Shown: positions 28,701 through 61,240 of the stretch, piece by piece
Layout: every line of letters starts with the position of its first letter
Position numbering within the stretch: the first letter of the stretch is position 1
NCBI GenBank assembly: GCA_039621445.1
Contig: CP154956.1
Coordinates: forward strand, 46,047,291 to 46,111,290
DNA: 64,000 nt
DNA from: Euglena gracilis
Lineage: Eukaryota; Euglenida; Euglenophyceae; Euglenales
Direction of reading: 5' to 3'
Program-made: the position numbers and the translations under genes
Notes under the pieces: generated by a model
What the model saw: only the letters and a program-made list of their open reading frames with translations
Databases searched by the model: none
What the model was told of the DNA's origin: nothing

Positions 28701-31700
28701 CATCCAAAAAAAAAAGCATCGCCCAGCATCGGAACCCCACCTCTCTGTCCAAAAATCCAGCATCGCCCAGCATCGCCCAGCATCGCCCTGCATCGCCCAG
28801 CAGCATCAGAGGTGCTTGTTCCAGAGGGAAAGCTGCCAAATTCCTCCATCCATTCCCCTTCGGTCGGCCAACCACATGCAAGTCGGCCCTGGTCGGCCCT
28901 GGTCGGAACCCCCACCTTCGGGGGTCCTGAAAACCATAGTCGGCCCTGGTCGGCCCTGGTCGGCCCTGGTCGGAACCCCCACCTGCGGGGGTCCTGAAAA
29001 CCATAGTGTGGTCGTTGGACATCGGGGTGTCGTTGGACATAGAGACCCAAAAGAAAACTCGACCTAAAATTGGCACCTTGGCAATCCCGCCCGCATGGGA
29101 AACCACAGTCATCCCTGTCACTGTCATTGGGAAGGGCCTGGCTGCATCCCGCCGCGGGACAAAGCGCCGGGCCACCTGGTCGTAGCCGTCGAAGAACCAC
29201 CTCAGCCGGTGCCGGGGGATGCGCAGGGTGGGTCCAGGGCCTGGTGGGGGGGGGGCTGGAAGGCATTGCGTGGCGGCGGGGAGAAGGCAGAAGCCTGGCA
29301 GTCGTCACCCGTGCCTCGCTGAGGGTCACACCGCGGCCCGGCACCGACCCATCCACCTCCCACCGGGGTCAGCACCCATCTACTCGACGCTGCGCATTCA
29401 AAGTAGAGGACCCACTCTTCGCGGGGACCCACTTAGCCCGACCCCGGGAGGGGGGGGAGGAGTGGGTACCCTCCCCCCCTTAGTTGCACTCTTAGTTACC
29501 CTCCCCCCCCGGAGTCCAAAAAAAAAAAACTTCTGGGCGACCCTTGTGCACGTCAGTGCTCGCGACGGCGCCTGCCGGGACCTGTGCGTCGTGGCGGGCG
29601 GCCTTGCAGAAGCACTCCTCTGGGTCGTCCACCCAGCTGTTGTGCTCCGCGAGGACGGTGTACCACGGCTGGTTCAGGGCGGGGTCCTCCAGGTCCCCCA
29701 GGTACCTCCCGGACAGGGGCGGGGGCCCTCCAGGGTGGGACCCTCAAGGGGCGGGGTTGGTGCGAAAGAAATCACATTTCGCGGTTGTCTGCCGGGGTTT
29801 GCCACACAGCTTTCTGCTTAGAGCCTTGCCATTCAAAAATGCCACCAAGGATCCCTGAAAGAAAGAGGGGTGTTGAGAACATTGCGCGCCGCAGTTGGGG
29901 GCATTGGTGTGGGTTTGCGTCGGCAGGAAGTGTTTTTTGAGCGAAGCATGTACCACGCGTCTCTTGCGTGGAGAGTACAAGCCCCTCCCCACTGGCCCTG
30001 TCCTCCCCGGGCCCTGAGAAGGATCCACCCCCGCGACTTTTTGCAGAACACGGTGCGGGACACCACCACGAGGCCAGGCGACCCGCCACGTGCAATGCCA
30101 GGGCCGAGGGACACCACTTCTGCAAGGCAACAACCCACGCGTTTTTGTGGGCGGGCACTTTCAATGACACTTGGGGGCGTTGGTTTCCTTTCGGGGAGGT
30201 GGTGGGGTCAGCATTTTCGGTATGCATTGAAATCTCGAAGGCGGTAGCCTCCTAAAATACTTTGTTTGAGCTTTCTAGTGTCGATGTCTGCGTTGAATGC
30301 TGAGGTCCCCCTCCCCCACCAAGTGAACCACCAATTTTTCCATCAAAAAAACAGCAACAGCCCCTCTCGCCCACCCATCCTGTCTCAGCACATTCCAAAA
30401 TCCGCTGAAAAGTGGCAAAAAAAATCCAACAATTCTAAAAATCCGAAAATTTTTTGATGGTTGACAGTGGGGAAAATTGACAACCAGGTTGACAATGGGG
30501 GAAATCGACTTCTATCACCATCACATGACCCATCAATCCAACCCATCAAAATTCGGAAAATAAAGCACAACACGTTTTCAGGATTTCTGCTTTTCGCTGC
30601 CCTTTCAAGCCCTGGACCATCCAAGTGCCTTCCACATTCAGATACTCCAAAAAACGACCACCAAATGGTCAGGGTCAGGGTCAGGGGCAGAGGTGGGGGG
30701 GCTCCACCCTCCACTGGCTGTCCTGCTCCAGGGCACACCCCCAATGGGGCTGGGCGAGAAGCAGTGGCCTCCAGCAGGCGTTCGGGGGCCGCCCGCACAC
30801 CGGCGCGCCCGGAGTTGTGGAGCACGACGTCGCCGATGGCGAACTTGGCCCGGCGCTGGGACAGTGGCGGCAGCGCCTGCGATGGGACCAGGGCTGTGCG
30901 GGAAGGCCTGGGGTGGGGTCAACCCCCCCACACAGGTGGAATTTTTTTTAAAGCACCGTAAAAAACTTAAAAAAACCTTAAAAAGCGCCTTAAATTTTTT
31001 GTCAAAAAATCTTAAAAAACCTTTAAAAACCTTAAAAAAATTCCTTCCGAAATTTTTTTTTGTGTTCGAGCAAAATGCAGTCACAAAATCTCGGCCAAAA
31101 CAAGCCAATTTTGGGGAAAAAATAGCTTTTGGCATCGCTGGATCATTCTCCGTCCACAAAAACTCGAAAAAACAGGGGTTTCAACTTTTTATTTTGGACA
31201 CCCGTTCGATGCCGGGATGGCCCTTGGACTTCCCTTCTTTGGAAAATGCATACCTGAAAACTTGAAAATGCCTTAAAAGACGTTCAAAAACGCCTTAAAA
31301 ACCTTATTTTTTGGGGGGGAAATCCACACCTTAAAAAACAATACCCCCTAATAAATCAAATCTGAACGATACCCCCTTCCCCACATCCCCCACCCACGCC
31401 CACCCGGGTTCGGAGATTCCCGGCCAGCCCTGGCCAGGGCGGGCAGGGCGTTCAGGTGGCGCAGCGCCTCGAAAGCCAGCCGGTCGTCCCGCGGCCCGCG
31501 GCCCGCTGGGCACCTTTTGGGCGATGGCTGGAGGCGTGCTGTTTATTTCGGGGCCGGTGGCTGACCTGTACGGCGCTTGACCCTTGTTACCAGGCTTCTT
31601 TTTAAGACCCCCCCGGGGGGGATGGGGTCCCCAAAAATTGGGCCGTCTAGGGTCATTTCCCAGAAAATTTTCAGCGCTTGGTGCTGAAACCCACACCCCG

Positions 31701-34700
31701 GTCTCCAGCCTGGGACCCCCCCCCACAGGGTCCGGCCGCAGCACCCCGGGGTCTCCCGGGCTAAAACACCCCAAACCATGCGGAGTGGGGCCGTTGCAAA
31801 TGGAGCGGTTTGTTGTGGGGCCAAAATTTGTCCCCGTCGCCAGTTCCCTCTCCCTGGTTTCAAGAGAGAAACTTACTAGCCAAGAATAATGCACCCCCCC
31901 CCCCCCGGGCCCCCCGGGAAAATGTCTCCAGACAAGTCAGTGAGTGCGAGGTGGGAGACAGGTCCCTATAAGGCCAAATCAGCGGGTACGGAGGGCAGAG
32001 GACAATGGGGATGCCTAACAAGCGGTGCCGGCACCGCTGGGGCACCGCTTGGCACCGCTGGGGCACCGCTGGGGCACCGCTGGGGCACCGCTTGACACCG
32101 CTGGGGCACCGCTTGGCACCGCTGGGACAGGAACCCATGGAATAATACTGAGGGGAAAAATTCGGGGATTTCCCATAAAGAAGCACAAAAACATCTCGTT
32201 GTGACCAAACACCTCTGGTCAGCCATGCCCTTGGGCCCAGCATCGCCCTGCATCGCTTTCGAAGCCCTTAGAGGTGCACCTCCTGTACCTGCATCCACTC
32301 AGATACCTGCATCCGGAGCATCCAAAACAGCATCTGCAACCACTTCATCCGCTTTTGTCAACTTTTTACCCACCTTGTACAACTTTGGCCACTTTGCCCA
32401 ACTTCACTCACCTTTGGCCGCAAGCTCCCCTGATTTACTTGGCCAATCCAGCATCTGCATAAACCGCATTAACCCAGTCTGCAGAAATTGCACCTTGTCC
32501 AACATTTGCATCTTGCCTAGCATCTGCATCTTGTGCAACGTCTGCATCTAGTCAAATATCAACATCTTGGCCGGTGTTTGCATCTTATGTGGTGTCTTAT
32601 GTGGTGTGCACCTTGTCCAGTGTCTACATCTTGTCCAATGCCGGCATCCATTGCATCTTGTCTAGTATCTGCAACACTGCATCTTGTCCAGTGTGTGCAT
32701 CTTGCCCAATACCTGCATCCGCTGCATCTTGTCCAATGTCTTCCTCTTGTCCAGCATCTGCATCTTGTCCAGCATCTACATCTTGTCCAGCATCTGCATC
32801 TTTTCCAGTGTCTGCATCTTGTCAAACGTCTGCATGTTGTCCAGTATCTGTAACTTGTCCACATCTGCAACTTGTCCAGCATCAACATCTTGTCCAATAT
32901 CTGCATCTTTTCCACTGTCCGCAGCTTGTCCAGCGTCTGGATCTTGTACAGCATCGCGTCTGGATCTTGTACAGTATCTGCGTCCACTGCATCGTGTTCG
33001 GTATCTGCATGTTGTCCAGTATCTGCAGCCACTGCATCTTGTCCAGTATCTTGCTCTTGTCCAGCATCTCCATCTTGTCCAGCATCTGCAACCACTGCAT
33101 CTTGTCCAGCATCTGCATCTTGTCCAGTGTCTGCATCTTTTCCAATACCTGCATCTTGTCCAGCATCTGCATCTTAGGCGGCCTAACTCGCACTTAGCTT
33201 TGAAAGTGACTGTAAATTTGCGCCAAAGCGCAAATCCCCAAAAAAGTTTGGTTTTCGACCACCGTGGCCTGAGACTCGGGACAGTCTGAAAAAAGTGTCT
33301 CCCTGCACCCCAGGGCCTGGGGACGAAAGCAACGACTAGGAACTCCACGGTCCACGGGCACAGCGCTCCCGGGTCCCAGTGTGCATGAACACAAGGCGGC
33401 GGGTGATGAAACGAGGGAATTCCGCTTACTCATTTGCGCTTTGGCGCAAATTTTTGAAATTACAAAAAATAAAACCATTTGCGCTTTGGCGCAAATTTTT
33501 GACTTTTTTGTGATTCAACACGTGGGTGACCATTGCCGCATTTGAACAATGATAACAACTTTTGAGTCAACATGTGTTTCCATTTGCGCCAAAGCGCAAG
33601 GGGTAGGCCCATGAAGGATGGAAATTTACGAGTTACCTTGCGCCAAAGCGCAAGTGGAAATACAATTTTTAAAATTGCAAAAGCAACATGGCTTGCGCCG
33701 AAGCGCAAATATAACTGTTTAAAACTTATCTCACAACGCAGGGAGAGAACGGCCCTGGTGGAGTAAGACCACCAGAGGAGATAGAGCACAAAAATGTAGA
33801 ACAGGGGGACGGAAGCCTACTCTCAGTCACGTTGAGTTAAAACTGGTCAACATTGCGCGTCGGCGCAAGAGCCACGTTGCTTTTACAATTTTAAAAGTGT
33901 ATTTCTACTTGCGCTTTGGCGCAATATAACTCTTAAATTTCCATTCTTCATGAGCCTACCCATTGCGCTTTGGCGCAACAGCCATCAAGTTGTATTTTCC
34001 ATTTTTATCACTGCGGGTGGAGAGAGCAGTCCTGGGAGCATCTCATCACCAGAGCGGACAGAGCTCAGATGGAGGGAAGCCTTGCCTGGGACAGGAAGCC
34101 AACCCCCTGGTCTGTGAAAACAACCACCAACTTCTTGATAGCAAGACGTGTCTTGTCCTATGCGTTGTAAACCCAACTTCCAGTGCCGGAGGTTCCTCCC
34201 ACTTGCCTCGCAGTTAAGCGTGCCTGAGGGGCCCTTCTCTTTGGCCGACTTTTAAAAGTCGGAAAAATTCTGTTTGGAAAAGAACAGGTACCAGATAAAC
34301 CCTGGGAACCACAGCCGAGGAAACAGTTTTAGGCGTCGAAAGGGTGTTTTAAAGAAGCTCGTCACCCCCCTTTCCTCGCCCAGGATTTGAAGCACAGAAC
34401 TTTGGGGATGAGCGGATGGAATTGAGAAATTGAAAGGGCCCATCAACAACGGCGGAGAAGGGAAGACATGCTGACACACCTTTTTTCGGTATTTTGCAAC
34501 CCACCAGACAGCCACATGCCACCAGGCAGATGGAGGCATTGTTCAGCAGAAAAGGCCTTTCTGTCAACATCCCCAAAAACCCCACTTTGTGCACCGAGTG
34601 CAAGGTCACTGAGGTACCACAGCCTACCGCCCACCATTCGTCTTATTGTAACAACCACTTCCTCCCCAGCACCTGAATAGTTCAAAAGCACCAACCCAGC

Positions 34701-37700
34701 TTCTGGCACAGCAGCGCACAAACCCCCCTCACCATTCTCCCCTATCCCCCACCTTCTCACACAGCACGAACGCATTCAAATACATCTGCCATTTGAAAGG
34801 ACATTTGCGCTTAAGCGCAAATTTTTAGCTTGCGCTTAAGCGCAAGTTAAAAAATTTGCGCTTAAGCGCAAGCTAAAACAGAAGCCGCTGAGTTTGTGGG
34901 AGTCCCTCTGATGTGTTACGGTGTGTCGGGGGCCCCTCTCTGAACGGCCAGAGTGCGGGCTTGGTGAGGAAATACCTTGCGCCGAAGCGCAAAAGACATG
35001 CCTACATAATGCACTGCTTGTTCATCCACATTACACGTCAGCCGCGTATTTGCACTTCTCAGTTTTTTGTATGATGGTTTGCGCTTCGGCGCAAATGTAT
35101 TTCCCCACCAAGCCCGCACTCTGGCCGTTCAGAGAGGGGCCCCCGACACACCATAACACATCAGAGGGACTCCCACAAACTCAGCGGCTTCTGTTTTAGC
35201 TTGCGCTTAAGCGCAAATTTTTTAACTTGCGCTTAAGCGCAAGCTAAAAATTTGCGCTTAAGCGCAAATGTCCTTAACCATTGCCTTCTGTGCCCGGCAG
35301 TGTGGGGCCTGGCGTTGCTCACCAGACGTTGGGAGAGGTCCCTAGGCTTGCCCTCAGTCCCCCCCAACCCCCCCCCCACCAGGGTGGTTCCCGCTGTACC
35401 GCTCCTCACGCTTCAAGCACCCAGGGATCACAACTTTGTGACACGCCGTTTTTTCCAACTTTTCACAACGTGCATGTAGAGTCCACCCTCTGAATGCCTC
35501 AGCAACCAAACTCTTCACGGACATATCACAGAGCCAAAAAAGCAACAAAAAGGGCCAATTGTCACCTGGACTGTGTGGCACCATCCGGGGAACACTGTCA
35601 AGACTTCAAAAACGAGGGACTCACAACGGGGGTTTTGGCCCATTTTTGGGAAAATTCACGTGTCTCGGCGGTCAAACCCAGGGTTTTGACCCTTTTTCAA
35701 AATGGTGCACAGGCCGAAAAACACCAAAATTGGGCCTGTTCCCCGGGTCCCGACGTCGGCAAATGATGCACACGCCACCGTGGAGGGTCTCCGCGGAACC
35801 AGAGGGTCAAGAGGGTGGGTTCCACCGCCGGGCCTCAAAGAAATCGAAAATTTGCGCCAAAGCGCAAGCTAAAAATGAAAACCTTAAGTGCGAGTTAGGC
35901 CGCCTAAGTGCATCTGGTCCAGCATCTGCAACCAGTAGATCTTGTCCAGCATTTGCAACCACCACAGTTGTCCAGCGTCTGCATTGTGTCCAGTGTCTGC
36001 TTCTTGCCTGATGTTTGCATCCATTGGCTCCCAACCTACCAAAAATGATCACAAAAGCCCCAAAGAGCAACCAAAATGACCTAAAATGGCTTGAAATAAC
36101 CTAAAATTGCCCAAAAACACCAACAAAATCCACAAAAGATTCGCAAAATTTGACAAAAAATACCCAAACATCACCAAAAATGGCACAAAAATGGCACAAA
36201 AATGGCAAATTGACCCAATATTTGCCCAAATCAATGCAAAATAGCCCCAAATTAGCAAAAAATACACCCAAAATGGTCAAGATGGGTGTAATATTGGAGA
36301 CTTGTGGGGAAATTGTCCTAAAGACGGGCTTAATTCTTCAAAATATACAAAAAATGCCGGCATCGCCCAGCATCGCCCAGCATCGGAACCCCACCTCTGG
36401 TCTCCAAAAATCCAGCATCGTCCAACGTCGCCCAGCATCATCAGAGGTGCTTGGTTGTGACATAAACATTTGTGGGCCATCAAAAAAACCTGATTAGAAC
36501 AAAAACACATGGAAAATTTTTTGCAAGGGTTCCCCCTAAAAAAGGAAAGCCTTCCGTCCCAGCGGTGTCAAGCGGTGCCAGCGGTGTCGGCACCGCTTTT
36601 TAGGCATCCCCAATTACCTGGGGGTCCAGGTCGGAGGGAAAAAAATCGAAACTTTTGATCCCTGGCAACAAAATAAAACACCGGAAAATATTGCTTTTCA
36701 CAAGATTTGTCACCAGAAGCCTGAAAAAATGTTCGAATTTTTTTTTAACCCTGGAAATCACCTTACTTAAATAAAAAGTTCAAAAAAATTGGAAAATTTG
36801 TTCTTTTTTTTAGGGGATAGGTAAGAGGGTGCGAGGGTGGGAGACAGGTCCCCATGAGGTCAGCGGGTATGGGGGGTATCTGGGAAGGACAGTTTCCCGC
36901 GGGGGGGGGGGGCAGGCTGACTGTATCCAGAAATAAAACACAGACAACTCGACCTGCAGCGTGCCCTTTTTCTGGCCAGGGCGGCTGTTGATGCTGGTTC
37001 TATTTGTCCCACGTACGAGGCACAAGGTGGGGGGGGGTGGGGGGGCAGAAAGGCGGCCGGCGGCGGGTGAATGCACGGCGGATCAGCTGCCGCACGGGGA
37101 ACGCCTCCACACTGTACGCCGGCCCCAGGGCCTTTTTCATATGACCCATACAGGATACAGGGGGTCGGCCCACCCTGCCGTCCTTTGGGGGGTGGCCCTG
37201 GGTCCAGGGCTACAGGAGGAAGTCCCTGGCAGGCAGGCGGGGGTCCACCAGCTGGCGCAGCGCCTCCCGCAGCCGCCGGGACAGCGGCAGCCGCTGGTAT
37301 GGCACGTGGGCGAGGAAGTTCGGCCGGAGGCACCGACGCCGGTTTGGCCGGGGTGGGGGAGGAAAGACCACAGGCCTCAGGCGTCCTGAGGGGGGGGGGG
37401 CACCCGTCTTACGGGATGATTTCTGCCATAATTATTTTTATAGTTTTTTTTCTCAAAAAATAAACTTCTCGGCTCTCCGGAAAGCCAGAAATGGACGCCT
37501 CACCATCCCTCCCGCTTGGTTGAACACCGACACCCACCAGAGCCCAGTGGGGCAGACAACGCATATTGACGCTAAAGGCAACCCTGGCCAACACATGTCT
37601 GGAGGCTTTTGGGTCCCTTTGTTGCACCCTTCCCCATTTGTGGACCATTTTTCACACAGCGAACTCATTGAAAGCATTGCCGCACACACCTGGTGGCCAT

Positions 37701-37984
37701 GTAAGAATGAAATGCGTTTGATCGGCCAGATGCCCGTGTTCTTGTCAACGTCTCCATCCCCATCCCTACCGAAGAAAACCAACACTTTGGACTACCTCAA
37801 ACCACCGGCAGACCACATTGCCACTCACCCCACCACTGACCACCACAGACCAGGGTTTGCCCGGAGGGGGGGGGGACCCCGGGGGCAAGCTGGCCGGCGG
37901 CCCGAGGTCCTTCTCGAGGGAATTGGCGGAGCGCAGCAGGCTGCGGTACAGCGCGCGTCCCAGCCGCGCAGCGACGCCGTCCAT
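25707..37984 (-). CDS. LYR-like / YccV (hemimethylated DNA-binding)-domain protein, at least ten exons
   Basis: Exons seen: 37984-37895 (MDGVAARLGRALYRSLLRSA), ~37345-37221 (NFLAHVPYQRLPLSRRLREA), ~37121-37040 (PVRQLIRRAFTRR), ~31530-31430 (DDRLAFEALRHLNALPALA), 30876-30801 (RRAKFAIGDVVLHNSGRAG), a small exon ~29855-29825 (ILGGIFEWQ), ~29740-29588 (LEDPALNQPWYTVLAEHNSW), 29229-~29170 (TLRIPRHRLRWFFDGYDQ), 28097-27998 (coiled, WRKLRGREKHD), ~26060-25914 and 25793-25707 ending in a stop. The central part matches the YccV/HspQ fold pattern KF.IGDVV.H, QPWY.VL and a final hydrophobic FDG.D. Similar LYR-then-YccV proteins occur in algae; the function is unknown. Whether all the distal exons belong to one transcript is inferred from strand and order. 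Confidence 0.6.
26478..26632. repeat. Nested palindromes of AAGTTTGAAGTGGATGAA
   Basis: Repeated and inverted copies of GTGGATGAAGTTTGATCCAC, CTTCAAACTTCATCCACT and GTGGATGAAA form overlapping hairpins over about 155 bp between exons of the YccV-domain gene. There is no coding content. Confidence 0.85.
26900..27025. repeat. GTCCAACGAC-family palindrome copy
   Basis: CTATGTCCAAAGTGGTAACC, TCTGTCCTCCGAC, a G-run and GTCGTTGGACC repeat the family described at 16.8-17.2 kb. Confidence 0.65.
27640..27690. repeat. Minisatellite, CCTGGTCGGC units
   Basis: Ten-base unit TCGGCCCTGG repeated about four times. Further blocks are at 28884-28906 and 28938-28975. Confidence 0.85.
27828..27900. repeat. 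Minisatellite, GCATCGCCCT units
   Basis: Ten-base units GCATCGCCCT/A repeated about seven times. Other blocks are at 28715-28803, 32238-32258 and 36358-36440. Confidence 0.85.
29230..29587 (-). other. Nonconventional intron, YccV-domain gene
   Basis: Starts GCACAG and ends CTGGACCC on the minus strand. It joins KAARHD-TLRIPRHRLRWFF at phase 0; GT-AG alternatives break the frame. Length 358 bp. Confidence 0.75.
32030..32130. repeat. Minisatellite, CACCGCTGGGG units
   Basis: Units GCACCGCTGGGG and GCACCGCTTG alternate about eight times. A short relative is at 36560-36600. Confidence 0.85.
32440..33172. repeat. Minisatellite, CATCTTGTCCAGCATCTG units
   Basis: An approximately 18-base degenerate unit repeats for more than 700 bp. 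The same sequence resumes at 35909-36010 on the far side of the inserted element at 33173-35908. Confidence 0.85.
33173..35908. mobile_element. 2.7-kb terminal-inverted-repeat element with foldbacks and hairpin array
   Basis: The left end CTTAGGCGGCCTAACTCGCA continuing CTTA and the right end TAAGTGCGAGTTAGGCCGCC continuing TAAG are inverted copies. The same CCAGCATCTGCA minisatellite flanks both sides, so the element appears inserted into it. Inside are two nested inverted repeats (33600-33710 with 33853-33975; 34800-34976 with 35097-35272) and more than a dozen TTGCGC-N4-GCGCAA hairpins. No open frame resembling a transposase was seen, so it would be non-autonomous. It lies in an intron of the YccV-domain gene. 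Confidence 0.7.
34800..35272. repeat. Near-perfect 475-bp foldback
   Basis: Arms of about 177 bp (34800-34976 and 35097-35272) are reverse complements with about two mismatches (ACGGT/ATGGT and GAGGA/GGGGA). The 120-bp spacer starts and ends with further hairpins. Each arm holds three copies of TTGCGCTTAAGCGCAA. Confidence 0.9.
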
Positions 37985-39126
37985 TGGCGGCGGGCCCGTC
38001 TCTGAGGTGGGGAGGCGGGGGGGGGGGGGGGGGGGGGGGAGGGGGGGGGGGGGGGTGACCGGGGGGGGGGGGGGGATGGGATGGGGGTGGCTGTTCTTAC
38101 CCCATTGGACACACTGGTGTGTGTCCAACTGATGTGATATGGTGTGTGTCCAACTGATATGATGCGATGCAAACTGGTGCTGTGGTTGGGCCGGCGGGAA
38201 AGGTCAGCAGACCAACCTCTGAACTCTACGCTGACCGACATCCAACCCTTGGTGACACACCAAATCCCGAACTAAGATCAAACCTTGCTTCACCAGATAT
38301 TGTCGACAGACAGACCATTTAGCAAAAGGTCAAGCTTCGTGTGAACAGGCTGCTTCATCCGCTGCCGTTTTGATTGGAATTGCACAGCACACAACATTTC
38401 CGATCTGACAAGCTGGTCTGCCAACCAGCCTCTTCTCGCTGGCTCCCCAATCTCTTCAGTGCGACGAAACTAAATAGTCTGGCTGAGAAGGACTGTCCTC
38501 TTGCATTTTGACAGAGAGCGCCAGAGAAATCTGACTGGGAGCGACTGAGGAGCCTCTTTGAGCTGCAGAAGTTGCGTTGGAACAGCCCGGCGTTACAATG
38601 GGTTTGAGCTGCCTCTGAGCCTGTGAGCAATGCCATCTGAAAAGTTTCAGATTGTTGTATGACGTAAAGAAAATGGCTGATGCTTTGGTGCCGAGGTACC
38701 ATTCAAAATTGACATTAAGACATAAGACAGAACATTCTCAAGAGCAGTTGAGAATGTTGTTCAAGTCTATTCCTGTTCCTTGCCTAATTCTATCCAAGCC
38801 TATTCCTTGTCCTAATCTGGACTTCCACATAATCATTCCCTGATTTGCAAATTTGATTGCACAAATCGTGGGTCCAGATAAGAATCTTTCCTTTCACACC
38901 ACGCTATCAAGACGCCGGAGGTTTTTTTTGTATCGATCGACCAGCCAGAGGGCAGTGGCGTGTGGTGGCAACGGGGGGCAGAGGTTGGAAGGTATTGCTA
39001 CAGCCAGACTACGGAGGTGTGTGTCAGAAGGCTACGCCAGGTGACATACAGGGCCAGATACTCGGGTACTCGCACAGGCACAGCAGCCCGGCACTAATAT
39101 ACATTAGGAGGATGGTGGCCGGCTCA
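37985..39126. other. Intergenic region between the DHAD and YccV-domain genes
   Basis: It contains a long G-run cluster at 38015-38075 and two GTGTGTCCAACTGATRTGAT repeats at 38118-38160. No exon was recognised. Short plus-strand frames near 38650-38840 have no splice or family support. Confidence 0.5.
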
Positions 39127-48103
<8,977 letters not shown>

Positions 48104-49421
48104 CGCGGTAACGCCCCGCCAGGCACAGCGACAGGCCCTGGCTCCTGTGGGGGTGGATAGAGGGTGGAGGCGAGGGGTGGGCTACAAAGAGGGGGGGGGT
48201 GACTCTCTCTGACATATCTGATGCCAATAGAAAATGATTTTTTTTTGGCTCCTTCGCACTTTGGTTGAGTGAAATCTGCCTCAAACTCCACACGGTATTG
48301 AAGATAAAAGCAGGAATCATACATATGTACACACCCCCTGTGCTCAATGAACGTTTCCTGTTTGGGCTGCAATTTTTGTTGATTTAGTGTTCGTTGCACA
48401 TACATCCATGCCTGCATGCACATACACATTGCTTGTGTACACATGCAGACACATGCTTGCATTCATATATGCAAAACTGTACATGCATACATACATCATT
48501 TAATAAACACAGACTTTGAACAACAACACCACCCCCACCAACACCAATTTTTCTTTTGAAATAAATATCCTTTCGTGCGTTGTCAAACCAAAAACACACC
48601 TGGAAACTATGTTTCCCCCTATTATGATTGGAGGGCCAATGATGGTGTTGGTCCCCGGTCTCCAAAAGACAGCCAAAAGAGGTGAACTGGTGCTACCCCA
48701 TTGCACCTTTCCGACCTTGGATTGTCTTTGGCCAAAGAGAGCCATTTTGGGTCAAAAGTTTGATTCCCCCAAAATACCTCAAAACCCTTTGGGATTTGAA
48801 GGAAACCCCGGCAGGCAAACGTGAAGCCCTTGGGAAACCTCTGACCACAGGTGGAGACCCCCAGCCCAGGCATCCTCCATGCCCTCAAAAAAACCAGACA
48901 GAAACACACACAGAAATGCACAGACGTGCATCTATTCATGCAGAGGGACAGATAGAGGGCTACACCCACACGGACCAACATGGTCCTGCGCATGCATGAA
49001 GCTTGCCAAACCCCAGGGGAGCCACCATGCTGTGCGCTGAATATAATCCCAAACACAACAAATACATCCAATTACAATCACAGCCACATGAATTATCGTG
49101 TTGGTAAATTATCAACGCTGACACCACACAGATATGCACATGGGTGCATTGGTATGTATGTGCACCAGGGAAAAGCAGTGGATAGATGGAGGGTGAGGGT
49201 CGGCAAATGTGTCAGTGTGGGAATTGTAGAACTAGCAGCAACTCATGTATGCGACTACAACATGGGGACAGTGCTTGGGATGCTGGTAAGGAGTGCCGGG
49301 ACAGACGGAACACGAAGGCTGTTGGCTTTGACGACATATGGGAGATTGCGGTGAGCAGGAGGAGGCAGGGGGCGGTGGAGGGCGACAGGGAACAGACAGG
49401 CGAAGTTCTGACCACCGCGGC
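48104..49421. other. Intergenic region between the F5/8-domain and DHAD genes
   Basis: AT-richer sequence with ACATGCA/TGCATGCA-like repeats at 48395-48500 and CACA-rich patches near 48900. No exon was recognised on either strand. Confidence 0.5.

Positions 49422-61240
<11,819 letters not shown>

Noticed and set aside
32440-33172. Cys/Ser-rich plus-strand frames (up to 207 residues) over the CATCTTGTCCAG repeat
   Set aside because: Coding appearance results from an 18-base repeat unit keeping all frames open. No start context or splice support.
33222-35868. Possible CRISPR array (evenly recurring palindromes)
   Set aside because: The hairpins are irregularly spaced, the spacers are not of constant size, arms are only six bases and the context is a eukaryotic intron.
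38652-38843. Small plus-strand frame (63 residues) starting MLYDVKKMADALV
   Set aside because: Isolated, opposite to all genes, no homology recognised, in otherwise non-coding sequence.
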